From Victivallales bacterium (GTDB taxonomy: Bacteria; Verrucomicrobiota; Lentisphaeria; Oligosphaerales; Oligosphaeraceae), in contig JAFRLP010000038.1 of the NCBI GenBank assembly GCA_017431185.1, positions 1-44,963 on the forward strand: a DNA stretch of 44,963 nt, in the 5' to 3' direction. Below the pieces are notes generated by a model, which worked only from the letters and a program-made list of their open reading frames with translations, did no database searches and had not been told where the DNA came from. Positions 7,477-14,842 of the stretch are shown in pieces; within the stretch, counting starts at the first letter, position 1; each line of letters starts with the position of its first letter. Both the position numbers and the translations under genes were made by a program.

Positions 7477-8209
7477 TCTGTTGCCTTTTACCAACTGTTC
7501 TGCGTTTGATAGAGGACAGGCGGCGTTTCGGGATTGCAATTTTCGCAGTCTCTGCGGAAATGCCAGCCGTGCGGAAATAAGGTGCTTGCGTAGAAGGCGG
7601 CAAATAAATGACCTGCCGACTGGCTTCAAACGGCTACAAGACGTGGAGACGGGCTGGAAAGGCCGTGGCAAACGATGGCGGACGGCGCGTCTGGATTCTT
7701 CGCAAGTATCTGTAATAAGGTGAAATAGTGTATGCGACGAGACGCAGGATAGACGGGATTTTGAGGAAAGAACACAAAGTGTTCAAAACAGCGCGAAACG
7801 TCTATTTCCCGTCTCTTATGACGAGACGGAGACTTTTTGCGGAAACGCCGAAATCGGCCATTTTCCGTGAAATTGCAAAGTGCCTAAGAGGGGGGAGGCA
7901 GAGGAAACGCGCGAAAAGATATGCGAGAAATGAGTTGTAGTCAAATGCGGCGTTTCAAGGTGGAAACCGCTGACTTACGCCTTCGGCGGAGACTAGCGTT
8001 TGCCCGATGGAGCGGACGAGAGACTGCCCCGATGGTAGAGGTAGGGAGTTCGCGCTTTTCGATAGAGGTCACTGACCTCTACAAACAGAGACTGGGCGAT
8101 GGGGAAAGGGGAGTCGAAGTCGTCTTCTACGGCGAAAAGACCGTCTCTCGGGTTCTGGAGAGACTGGCAGAGACAAAGCCGCAAACGCCTTGTTTTGAGG
8201 GTGTTTGCG
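7477..8209. other. Gene-free DNA crowded with GAGAC
   Basis: No frame in this 730-bp stretch has family resemblance or a ribosome-binding site. By eye GAGAC or its complement GTCTC occurs about 14 times (for example 7646, 7739, 7823, 7829, 7989, and near 8020, 8087 and 8160), many times the chance expectation of fewer than two. A 16-base match, CGGAAACGCCGAAATC, is shared between 7840-7855 and 2593-2608 in the left gene-free stretch. No tandem periodicity is apparent. It may be decayed coding or repeat DNA. Confidence 0.5.
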
Positions 8210-8254
8210 GCAAAAAGGAAGCGCCCCGCAGTGGTTGAGTTCACTGCGGGGCGC
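8210..8254 (-). terminator. Terminator of tRNA-Ala
   Basis: GCGCCCCGCAGTG (8221-8233) and CACTGCGGGGCGC (8242-8254) form a perfect 13-bp stem with an 8-base loop. On the minus strand it is followed by TTCCTTTTT. It begins 11 bp beyond the tRNA 3' end and is the obvious terminator. Confidence 0.85.
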
Positions 8255-8265
8255 GGATCGCTGGG

Positions 8266-8343
8266 TGGTGGAGCATATCGGGTTCGAACCGATGACCTCC
8301 TGCATGCCATGCAGGCGCTCTAGCCAAACTGAGCTAATGCCCC
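8266..8343 (-). tRNA. tRNA-Ala (GGC anticodon)
   Basis: Read on the minus strand it gives a full cloverleaf: 7-bp acceptor (GGGGCAT/ATGCTCC with one G-T), D arm GCTC/GAGC, anticodon stem CCTGC/GCAGG with loop ATGGCAT (anticodon GGC), variable loop AGGTC, T arm ATCGG/CCGAT with loop TTCGAAC, discriminator A, and an encoded CCA. Length is 78 bases. Its 3' end points to the accessory DNA on the left, a common integration geometry, but no second copy of the 3' end is in the window. Confidence 0.95.
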
Positions 8344-8362
8344 ATTTCGAATGGATGAAAAT

Positions 8363-8390
8363 AATATAGCATGTTCGGGAAAGATTGCAA
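8363..8390 (-). promoter_or_regulatory. Promoter of tRNA-Ala
   Basis: On the minus strand TTGCAA (8390-8385) and TATATT (8368-8363) are 16 bp apart, ending about 20 bp before the tRNA 5' end. Confidence 0.6.
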
Positions 8391-8520
8391 ATGCGCAGGT
8401 CTTAAAATGGTGCAAAAATGTTGGTATAGTGGTAGACCCTCACTCATTGATGCTGGGTTCTGGCGAAGAGGGTGCAAGGCTGCATAGGCTTTCGCCAACA
8501 GATTGCCGTTTTTTTACCTA

Positions 8521-8561
8521 TTCAGTTGCGTGGCGGCAACGGAGGCCGCCACGCAACTGAA
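8521..8561. repeat. Perfect 17-bp inverted repeat (REP-like)
   Basis: TTCAGTTGCGTGGCGGC (8521-8537) and its exact complement (8545-8561) flank the seven-base loop AACGGAG. No T-run follows on either strand. The GGCGGC...GCCGCC core resembles the hairpins in the dispersed repeat at 9250 and 25200. The rest of 8391-8620 contains no recognisable gene. Confidence 0.7.
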
Positions 8562-8622
8562 CGATGACATGGGCAAGGAACCCCAGTGAAGTATATTGGG
8601 GAAAATTTTCTTGAGATACGCC

Positions 8623-8650
8623 TTGACAAGGGTGAAACCTCCTTTATTTT
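8623..8650 (+). promoter_or_regulatory. Promoter of the MraZ-like gene
   Basis: TTGACA at 8623-8628 and TATTTT at 8645-8650 are 16 bp apart. I did not find the tandem GTGGG-type boxes that characterised MraZ proteins bind in their own promoters. Confidence 0.6.
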
Positions 8651-8706
8651 AGTGAATGATAGGTGTGTCCGGCCCAATTGGGAACAATTCAGGAGGTTCT
8701 GAAACA

Positions 8707-9189
8707 ATGGAAAACGTTGAAGCAACCATGTTCTATGGCTGCAGCCAGTGTACATTGGATGCGCAATTTCACCTGAAATTGCCAGAATGGGCAGTCAGTG
8801 TGATGAAACAACAGCGCCGCAATGACGTGGTGTTCTTTGGCATGCCAGAAGGATGCCTGGCCATTTTCCCCATAGCCCGCTGGCGTTCATTCCGAAATGC
8901 CATGCGAAAAAACGATGAGGCGATTCTGAACGATTCCGCATCCAGAATGCAACCACGGCTGCTCGGCAGTATGTCACGTGTGGGAGAGTTCAGCAGCCAA
9001 GGGAAAGTGCATCTTCCGGCCGCGCTTTGTCAAGCGCTTGGCCTGGGAGGGCAGGTCATGGTGGTCGGGGCCGAATGGTGGCTCGAATTATGGTCACCCG
9101 CCGCCTGGGAACGTCAACTCGTGGCGATTCAGCGGCAATTCACCCAGGCCAGCCAGCCCTGTTTCCCTTGTGACGCGCCTCGGCTATGA
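8707..9189 (+). CDS. mraZ: MraZ-like AbrB-fold DNA-binding protein
   Basis: 160 residues from ATG 8707, preceded by a perfect AGGAGG at 8691-8696; the upstream in-frame ATG 8656 lies in the promoter region. Two MraZ half-domains are visible: MFYGCSQCTLDAQFHLKLP with GCLAIFPIARW, and LGSMSRVGEFSSQGKVHLPAALCQALGL with VMVVG and LELWSPAAWERQL. MraZ is normally the first gene of the division and cell-wall cluster, followed by mraW; here neither mraW nor ftsL follows. The usual DxxGRxxxP DNA-contact motifs are altered (DAQFHLKLP and SSQGKVHLP), so DNA specificity may differ. It may be a second, diverged copy rather than the canonical repressor. Confidence 0.75.
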   Translation: MENVEATMFYGCSQCTLDAQFHLKLPEWAVSVMKQQRRNDVVFFGMPEGCLAIFPIARWRSFRNAMRKNDEAILNDSASRMQPRLLGSMSRVGEFSSQGKVHLPAALCQALGLGGQVMVVGAEWWLELWSPAAWERQLVAIQRQFTQASQPCFPCDAPRL

Positions 9190-9249
9190 TACATGCCGGC
9201 ACTGCTGCACCGTCTGCGCATTATGGCTTGGATGGCGCACTGGAGCGTT

Positions 9250-9466
9250 GGTAATTCCTATGAAACACCCTGCTTTGCCGACGGAATTCCCGCCATTGCT
9301 TTTTGTTTCGTGCATCATGTCGGCGGCGAGGACGCCGCCGCTACTACCCACTGACACTGGTCAGATGCCGTATTGGCCTCGCGGAACGCGGCCTGCCAAA
9401 CCTGTCTGTGAAACCAGGCACAAGCGGCGGGTTTGGCAGACCGTGCTCCGTGCGGCCAGTATCAGT
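9250..9466 (-). repeat. Dispersed palindromic repeat, copy A
   Basis: Read on the minus strand the modules are, in order: a 117-bp imperfect palindrome with outer arms ACTGATACTGG and CCAGTGTCAGT (9456-9466 and 9350-9360) and inner arms GGTTTGGCAGACC/GGCCTGCCAAACC; a GC hairpin CGGCGGCG-AGGA-CGCCGCCG (9321-9340); then GGTGTTTCATAGGAATTACC ending at 9250. The same three modules in the same order occur at 25200-25334 in opposite genomic orientation. No coding capacity. It fills most of the gap between the MraZ-like and ExbB genes. Confidence 0.75.
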
Positions 9467-9521
9467 CGGTGAAGCATTACAAGCATTGAGGAGTTGCGAA
9501 GGAAAAATCCGCTGTCCGCCA

Positions 9522-9550
9522 TTGAAAAATAGGTTTGGTGCGTTTATAGT
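9522..9550 (+). promoter_or_regulatory. Promoter of the ExbB-ExbD-TonB operon
   Basis: TTGAAA at 9522-9527, 17 bp, TATAGT at 9545-9550: near-consensus sigma-70 spacing and boxes. It lies 82 bp before the ExbB start and probably serves the whole run of genes to 20174, since no internal gap exceeds 35 bp. Confidence 0.7.
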
Positions 9551-9631
9551 TATGGAATCAGGCCAATGTCAGATTGGAGTTGTTCCAATCCACTGCCTGC
9601 CAACCTCGTCTTCACCTGAAATCATGACACC

Positions 9632-10429
9632 ATGAGCCATTTACCCTTGACATCATTCGCTCCTTGCCTGGCGGTGGCCGCAGGCAAAGGGGCATTAGAC
9701 TTTGGCGAGATACTTTGGCGCGCCTTCTCCACCAGTGATGTGGTCGGCAAGGGGATTGTGCTGATTCTTCTGGTTTTCAGCATGTGGGCGTGGAGCATCA
9801 TCGCCAGCAAAGCCATTGCGATGTACGGGACACGGCGTTCCTGTGACCGATTCCTGAAGATGTACGACCGCATCAAATCGCCCATCGGAATGGGACTCTA
9901 CCTGGCGGAACTTCAAGGACCGCTGAAGAATGTCTGCGGAGCGGGGATTCGTCAATTATTTGACGTCTGCGGAGTTGCGGAGCAAAGGCGCAATGCCATT
10001 CTCCAGCAGGGAATTCTGCCGCGTCGGCTGTCGCAGGAGGAGATTGACAAAATCCGCAGCACGATGAATCGTCAGGTGAACGTCGAGACCCTGGAGCTGG
10101 AGAGTGACTTGGGGATGCTCTCCATCTGCGTGACCATCTCGCCGTTTCTGGGGCTGCTTGGGACTGTGTGGGGCGTGATGGCGACCTTCATGGAAATCGC
10201 GCTTCTGGGGCAGGTGGAACTTGGGGCCATCGCACCGGGCATCTCGGGCGCATTGCTCACCACTGTCGTCGGACTGATTGTCGCCATTCCCTCGGTGATG
10301 GCCAATATTCTCATCAATAGCCGCATCAACAAGACCTGCCTTCAGATGGACATCTTCCTGGAGGATTTCATCGCCAGCCTCAAGTTGGAGGGCGCGGAGG
10401 AGCAGACGGGAGGGAAGCAGCAGCCATGA
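9632..10429 (+). CDS. exbB: MotA/TolQ/ExbB proton-channel protein
   Basis: 265-residue inner-membrane protein of the ExbB/TolQ family, which with ExbD uses proton flow to energise TonB. Three membrane segments are visible: around residues 43-64 (IVLILLVFSMWAWSIIASKA), 157-180 (SICVTISPFLGLLGTVWGVMATF) and 192-216 (ISGALLTTVVGLIVAIPSVMAN). The GLLGTVWGVM and GI-x-GALLTTVVGL-x-VAIP signatures are those of the channel pore. The start has no clear ribosome-binding site. The stop overlaps the ATG of the ExbD gene by four bases. ExbB and TolQ cannot be told apart from sequence; the TonB-like third gene favours ExbB, but a Tol role is possible. Confidence 0.88.
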   Translation: MSHLPLTSFAPCLAVAAGKGALDFGEILWRAFSTSDVVGKGIVLILLVFSMWAWSIIASKAIAMYGTRRSCDRFLKMYDRIKSPIGMGLYLAELQGPLKNVCGAGIRQLFDVCGVAEQRRNAILQQGILPRRLSQEEIDKIRSTMNRQVNVETLELESDLGMLSICVTISPFLGLLGTVWGVMATFMEIALLGQVELGAIAPGISGALLTTVVGLIVAIPSVMANILINSRINKTCLQMDIFLEDFIASLKLEGAEEQTGGKQQP

Positions 10430-10863
10430 ACGTCACGGAACGGCGCAAAATCCTGGCGACCATCGACATGACGCCGCTGATGGACTTGACGTTCATGCTG
10501 CTCATCATCTTCGTCATCACAGTCCCGTCGATGTACTACAAGTCCGATGTTGACATAACGCCTCCCGACTCCAACACCAACGATAAGGTTGAGGTGGACG
10601 AGCGGGCTGTGTTTGTCGAACTTGACAAGGACGGCGGAATTTGGATGGGCACGGCGAACGACCGCCACCACCAGAGCGTTCCCTCGCCCGCCGATTTGAC
10701 GACGATGCTCAAGGCCCAGCAGGAGCAGATGCGTGAAATGACGGTCTATCTGGTTGGTGATCGAACGCGGAAATACGAGGAGGTCATTGACATCGCCAAC
10801 GCCGTCCGCCAGGCGGGACTCAACAATCTTTCCCTGGTGTTCAATCCTGAGGAGAAACGCTAG
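10426..10863 (+). CDS. exbD: ExbD/TolR family protein
   Basis: 145 residues with one N-terminal membrane anchor (residues about 20-38, LTFMLLIIFVITVPSM) and a periplasmic domain. The conserved channel aspartate is present in IDMTPLMDLTF (D20). The C-terminal half, VYLVGDRTRKYEEVIDIANAVRQAGL, is the standard ExbD/TolR periplasmic fold. It shares ATGA with the ExbB stop, so it is translated in step with ExbB. It completes the proton channel complex that powers the TonB-like protein encoded next. Confidence 0.9.
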   Translation: MNVTERRKILATIDMTPLMDLTFMLLIIFVITVPSMYYKSDVDITPPDSNTNDKVEVDERAVFVELDKDGGIWMGTANDRHHQSVPSPADLTTMLKAQQEQMREMTVYLVGDRTRKYEEVIDIANAVRQAGLNNLSLVFNPEEKR

Positions 10864-10895
10864 GCGCGAAACCGCCAAGAGCACACGAATCATCC

Positions 10896-11786
10896 ATGGA
10901 AATGACAGAAAGGCATAGGACGGGACGCGGGGCGTTCGGCTGGCTAGCCAGCCTGATGCTTCACCTTGCCATGCTTTTGTGTGCCTGCCAGATGGTGCGT
11001 CATAAAACGAAGGAGCCTCCGTTGCCGGAGCCGATTCTGGTCAAGGCGACTTTCCTGGAGCCCGAGCCTCCGAAGCCCGAGCCTCCGAAGCCCGAGCCGC
11101 CGAAGCCCGAGCCGCCGAAGCCCGAGCCGCCGAAGCCCGAGCCTCCGAAGCCCGAGCCTCCGAAGCCCGAGCCTCCGAAGCCCGAGCCGCCGAAGCCCGA
11201 GCCGCCGAAGCCCGAGCCTCCGAAGCCCGAGCAGCCGAAGCCGAAGCCTGAACCACCGAAGCCTGAACCACCGAAGCCTGAACCACCGAAGCCCGAGCAG
11301 GCGAAGACATCTTCGTTGGATGAGTTGCGGAAGCGCTTTGAGAGTGCGAAGACAGTTCAGGTCAAGCCATCGCCTCAGCGTTCTTCGACCAGCAGCGCGG
11401 ATATCCAGAGACGCCTGAGCAAGAACATGGCTTCCGTGTCTTCGCCGACAGTTGCCGTGCCCGTCAGCCAAGCCAGTCAGACACAGCGCCAGGAGGAGGC
11501 GAATTATGCGGATTTGGTGGTTCGCCCGCACATCACGCGCTATTGGCGGCAGCCAATGCCAGGGGAACTTGACCGCAGTCGGGTGACGCCAGTGGAGATA
11601 AGTTTCACGGTGTTTGCCAATGGCACGGTGACCGGCAAACGCATTGTAACCCCATCCAACTCCCAGGTGATGAATCGTTCGGCCCAGGCGTTTCTTGACG
11701 AATTGACTCGCCTGCAGCCTTTGTCCGCCATTGGCAGCAAGGCTGCCAGTCTCCACATCGTGGCCACCCTGGCCTTGAAGCAGTGA
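10896..11786 (+). CDS. tonB: TonB family energy transducer with long PEPPK repeat
   Basis: 296 residues. A basic start and membrane anchor (about residues 14-33, FGWLASLMLHLAMLLCACQM) precede a proline/lysine/glutamate rod of 16 five-residue units, residues 56-137, long enough to cross the periplasm. A linker with polar residues follows, then a TonB/TolA C-terminal domain from about residue 205 (YADLVVRPHITRYWRQP, VEISFTVFANGTVTGKRIV, FLDELTRLQPLSA). It would couple ExbBD to outer-membrane receptors, or to an outer-membrane complex in a Tol-like system. The start could also be the Met two codons later. No TonB-dependent receptor gene is in this window. Confidence 0.85.
   Translation: MEMTERHRTGRGAFGWLASLMLHLAMLLCACQMVRHKTKEPPLPEPILVKATFLEPEPPKPEPPKPEPPKPEPPKPEPPKPEPPKPEPPKPEPPKPEPPKPEPPKPEPPKPEQPKPKPEPPKPEPPKPEPPKPEQAKTSSLDELRKRFESAKTVQVKPSPQRSSTSSADIQRRLSKNMASVSSPTVAVPVSQASQTQRQEEANYADLVVRPHITRYWRQPMPGELDRSRVTPVEISFTVFANGTVTGKRIVTPSNSQVMNRSAQAFLDELTRLQPLSAIGSKAASLHIVATLALKQ
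11061..11306 (+). repeat. Tandem 15-bp repeat encoding PEPPK
   Basis: Sixteen 15-bp units, with one 6-bp PK insertion after unit 12. Units 12 and 16 encode PEQPK and PEQAK. Units 1-12 use cccgag, 13-15 use cctgaa, showing two separately amplified blocks. The variable proline codon (cct or ccg) runs T,T,G,G,G,T,T,T,G,G,T in units 1-11, a pattern expected from duplication of multi-unit blocks. Length variation between strains is likely. Confidence 0.9.
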
Positions 11787-11796
11787 AGGAGATTAC

Positions 11797-13680
11797 ATGA
11801 AGAGACCATCGTTTTTGCTGCCTCTTATGCTGTCGGGAATAGTCTTCCTGTCGGCGTCGCTGATTGCCCAGCAGGGGGTAAATGTCATTGTCAATGGTGG
11901 CTTCAACAGCGACAACGGCAAGTTGTCAGGCTGGTCGTTCCGCAATTCCCAGAAGTTGGGGAGCTACACGATTGTGCCTGGGGAGGAGGGGCAGCCCAAC
12001 ATTTTGCGCGCCGTGTGCCGAAACGCCTCGCCGCGTCCTTGGGGAATGGAATTGTTCCAGAACATCGAGACCAAGATAGGGCAGGCCTCGGTTGTCCATG
12101 TCTCCTTTGAGTATCGCATCAGCGAGGGGTATTCGTTCAATTTCTATTGGCAGGAGGAGCGTTCGCCGTGGCCCAAATTGCTGTCCCTGCATTTGGATTC
12201 GCCGAGCGACTCCTGGCAAACCATCCAGATGGCGGTGCCGATTCACGCCACCCTCTTTGCCGGCTCCAGTTCCTTCTCCTTTCATCTGGCGGAGAAGCCC
12301 GGCATCTGCGAGTTGCGCAACGTCTCCGCCGTGGTCTATCCAGAGGGGACGAATCCCGACACGCTCGCCACCAACACCCAGCCAGTTCTCGGAGGGGACT
12401 TCTATGACAAGGATTGGCGTGAACATGCCCAGAATACTCTGAAAGCCACCCGCACCGTCAATCTGGAGATGCTTGTGTCCCGTGCAGGCAAGCCTGTTCC
12501 GGAGGCGCAGGTGACGGTCTCCCAGACGGGGCGGAGATTCCGGTTTGGGATTGAGACGCCGGCTGCCCTGCTTCTCCCCGAGGCGCTGTCAGCCAAGGAG
12601 AACGCCGAACTCAACCAGCGTGTCGTCGATTCGGCAGACAGGCTTCCGCAACTCAAGGCTTTCTTGCTGGACACAAGCATGTTCCAGCAAATCACCTTCA
12701 CCGATGTCCTGCTTTGGCGTGATTACGACGCCTGGGGGCATCAGTATGACCAGGCGGCCATCAAACTTGCCACGGAGGCCGGTCTGGCGGTCAATGGCCA
12801 TGCCCTCTATGTGCCCGCCTTCATGTTTGCCCCCGTGGCCTGTCGGAAGATGAGCCGTTTCGCGCTCTCCAGGGCTCTGCAAAAGCACATCACCGACCTG
12901 ACCGAGCGCCATCGCGGAGCCATTGCCTCCTGGGAGGTCATCTATGGCGGGACGGATTATCAGGAAATCTATGATTTCATCGGCATCAACAGCATGCTGG
13001 AAGCCTGGAAGACCGCCCGCGAAAAGGATGAGCAGGTAGCCCTATACCTCAGCGAGCCCCATGCCCTCAGCGCCAGCAATGAGTCCCAGCTGCGGGACTG
13101 CATCGAGTTGGCCTCCTGGCTTCAGCAGAGCGGGGTGAAACTCTCTGGCATAGTGCTGGGGGCCAATATGAAGCGGCTGGAGGTTGCTCCTCAGTCCATG
13201 GAGCGTCGCCTGAATGAGATTTCCCGTGCGCTCAAACTCCCCATCCATATCGCGGAGTTTGCCGTCAATGAAGAGAACGACGCCGTGCAGGCTGCTGAAC
13301 TGGCGGATTACCTGCTGCTGTTCTTCTCGCATTCGGCGGTGGCGAGCGTCACGTTTGCCCAGCCGTGGGCCAAGGCTCTTCCGAATCCCAATCTCGCTTT
13401 GCTGAAGGAGGACCTCACGCCCAGGGCCTCCGCCGCGCTTGTCCGCGACTTGCTCACCCGGAAATGGCTGACCAATGTGCAGACCAGCACGGGGGAGGAC
13501 GGAACACTCGCCCTGGAGTGCTTCCGCGGAACCCATGAAGTCACCGTCACCGCCGGGGACAAGACCGCCAAACTGCATCTTGACCTCAACGAAGACCCGC
13601 TGAAGGTGCTGGACGGGCCTGCGCAGTTCCGCCGGCAGCGCCAGCCGCCCGCTCGCGTTCTCACCATCAATCTGGATTGA
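11797..13680 (+). CDS. Secreted GH10-like protein with N-terminal CBM-like domain
   Basis: 627 residues with a signal peptide (about residues 1-25, ending SLIAQQ). Residues 30-190 form a beta-sandwich typical of CBM4/9-like domains, opening VIVNGGFNSDNGKLSGW. A barrel-like half from about residue 225 resembles GH10 xylanases: AVNGHALYVPAF at the LRGHTLVWH strand, HITDLTERHRGAIASWEVI at the Y-WDVVNE strand, and LPIHIAEFAV at the nucleophile strand. The acid/base glutamate expected after W-x-V-x is replaced: W379-E380-V381-I382-Y383-G384. E487 stands where the nucleophile should be. It is likely a binding protein or an enzyme with altered chemistry. The gene sits 10 bp behind tonB, which suggests a role at the energised envelope. 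Confidence 0.65.
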   Translation: MKRPSFLLPLMLSGIVFLSASLIAQQGVNVIVNGGFNSDNGKLSGWSFRNSQKLGSYTIVPGEEGQPNILRAVCRNASPRPWGMELFQNIETKIGQASVVHVSFEYRISEGYSFNFYWQEERSPWPKLLSLHLDSPSDSWQTIQMAVPIHATLFAGSSSFSFHLAEKPGICELRNVSAVVYPEGTNPDTLATNTQPVLGGDFYDKDWREHAQNTLKATRTVNLEMLVSRAGKPVPEAQVTVSQTGRRFRFGIETPAALLLPEALSAKENAELNQRVVDSADRLPQLKAFLLDTSMFQQITFTDVLLWRDYDAWGHQYDQAAIKLATEAGLAVNGHALYVPAFMFAPVACRKMSRFALSRALQKHITDLTERHRGAIASWEVIYGGTDYQEIYDFIGINSMLEAWKTAREKDEQVALYLSEPHALSASNESQLRDCIELASWLQQSGVKLSGIVLGANMKRLEVAPQSMERRLNEISRALKLPIHIAEFAVNEENDAVQAAELADYLLLFFSHSAVASVTFAQPWAKALPNPNLALLKEDLTPRASAALVRDLLTRKWLTNVQTSTGEDGTLALECFRGTHEVTVTAGDKTAKLHLDLNEDPLKVLDGPAQFRRQRQPPARVLTINLD

Positions 13681-13693
13681 ACTTGTTCCCATA

Positions 13694-14833
13694 ATGCCGT
13701 CCGTTTTTGACATTCTCAAGCAAGACCCCGCGAGTTTTGCCCGTCGCGGGGTGCTGCACACCGCCCATGGGGATGTGCAGACCCCAGTGTTCATGCCAGT
13801 CGGCACATTGGCGACAGTCAAGGCGATGAGCCGTGTGGAACTGGAGGAACTGGGTGCGCAAATCATTCTAGGCAACACCTACCATCTCAATCTGCGCCCT
13901 GGCATGGACATCATGGCCAAGGCGGGGGGACTGCACCGTTTCATGAATTGGCCGCACCCCATTTTGACGGACAGCGGCGGATTCCAGGTTTTCAGCCTTG
14001 CCAAGTTGCGGAAAATCACCCGGGAGGGGGTGAAATTCCAGTCTCACATCAGCGGGGCTCCGCTGTTCATGGGGCCGGCGGAATCCATGGGGATTCAGCG
14101 CATTCTCGGCAGTGACGTCGCGATGGCCTTTGACCAATGCACTCCTTGGCCGTGCTCCCACGGTGACGCCGCCAAATCGCTGGACTTGACCCTGTTCTGG
14201 GCGGAGCAGTGCCTGCGCCAGCCCCGGGCGGATGGGCAATTGCGCTTCGGCATCATCCAGGGCAGCACATACGAGGACTTGCGCCTTCGCGCTTGCGAGG
14301 CCATCTCCGGCATGGATTTCGAGGGGGTCGCGGTGGGGGGCGTGAGCGTCGGCGAGTCCGAGCGGGACATGGTGAAGGTGCTGAAGACCCTGGCGCCGGT
14401 TCTGCCGCCGGAGCGTCCGCACTACCTGATGGGTGTCGGCACGCCTCGTCAAATGGTGGAGGGCATCCTCAACGGCATTGACATGTTTGACTGCGTGTTG
14501 CCCACACGGATGGCGCGCAACGGCAGCGCCTACACGCCCACCGGCACCATTCCCGTCAAGGCCGCCCGCTATGCCGAGGATTTCACCCCCATCCTAGAGG
14601 GCTGCGAATGCTACGCCTGCCGCCATTTCACCAAGGCGTACATCCGTCACCTTCTGCATTCGGGGGAGATTCTGGGGGCCCGCCTGATGACCATCCACAA
14701 CCTCCATTTCTTTCTGGATTTGATGCGGCGCATACGCCAGTCGCTTGAGGAAGGCACGTTTTCGGACCTGGCCAGGCAGGTCATTGACGCCTATCCGGAA
14801 GCCACCTCCGAAAATCCCCACCCTGAAAAATAG
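13694..14833 (+). CDS. tgt: tRNA-guanine transglycosylase (queuosine)
   Basis: 379 residues, full length. It exchanges guanine 34 of GUN-anticodon tRNAs for preQ1 in bacteria, a step of queuosine synthesis, in the cytosol. Visible motifs are the base-binding loop DSGGFQVFSLAKL, GGVSVGE, the catalytic aspartate in FDCVLPTRMARNG, and the zinc site C-x-C-x2-C in CECYACRHFTKAYIRHL with the later histidine in MTIHN. Conserved N-terminal residues FDILKQDPASFARRGVL confirm the ATG although its ribosome-binding site is weak. It is the only clearly cytosolic housekeeping gene in a run of envelope genes, 13 bp behind the GH10-like gene; this looks like transcriptional read-through rather than shared function. 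Confidence 0.95.
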   Translation: MPSVFDILKQDPASFARRGVLHTAHGDVQTPVFMPVGTLATVKAMSRVELEELGAQIILGNTYHLNLRPGMDIMAKAGGLHRFMNWPHPILTDSGGFQVFSLAKLRKITREGVKFQSHISGAPLFMGPAESMGIQRILGSDVAMAFDQCTPWPCSHGDAAKSLDLTLFWAEQCLRQPRADGQLRFGIIQGSTYEDLRLRACEAISGMDFEGVAVGGVSVGESERDMVKVLKTLAPVLPPERPHYLMGVGTPRQMVEGILNGIDMFDCVLPTRMARNGSAYTPTGTIPVKAARYAEDFTPILEGCECYACRHFTKAYIRHLLHSGEILGARLMTIHNLHFFLDLMRRIRQSLEEGTFSDLARQVIDAYPEATSENPHPEK

Positions 14834-14842
14834 ACATTGAGA

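Noticed and set aside
7472..8238. Short frames (83, 70 and 105 residues) in the GAGAC-rich stretch
   Set aside because: Biased low-complexity translations, no ribosome-binding sites and no conserved features.
8266..8343. attL/attR pair at tRNA-Ala
   Set aside because: Searched by eye for the tRNA 3' segment elsewhere in the window and found none, so no attachment site can be claimed.
8978..9635. Plus-strand frames of 164 and 110 residues after the MraZ-like gene
   Set aside because: They run through the palindromic repeat and translate its inverted arms; no independent coding evidence.
11041..11310. CRISPR-like array in the TonB gene region
   Set aside because: The 15-bp units are contiguous and in frame, encoding PEPPK; there are no spacers.
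10944..11756. 270-residue minus-strand frame opposite tonB
   Set aside because: Its LGLRR repeat is simply the complement of the PEPPK repeat.
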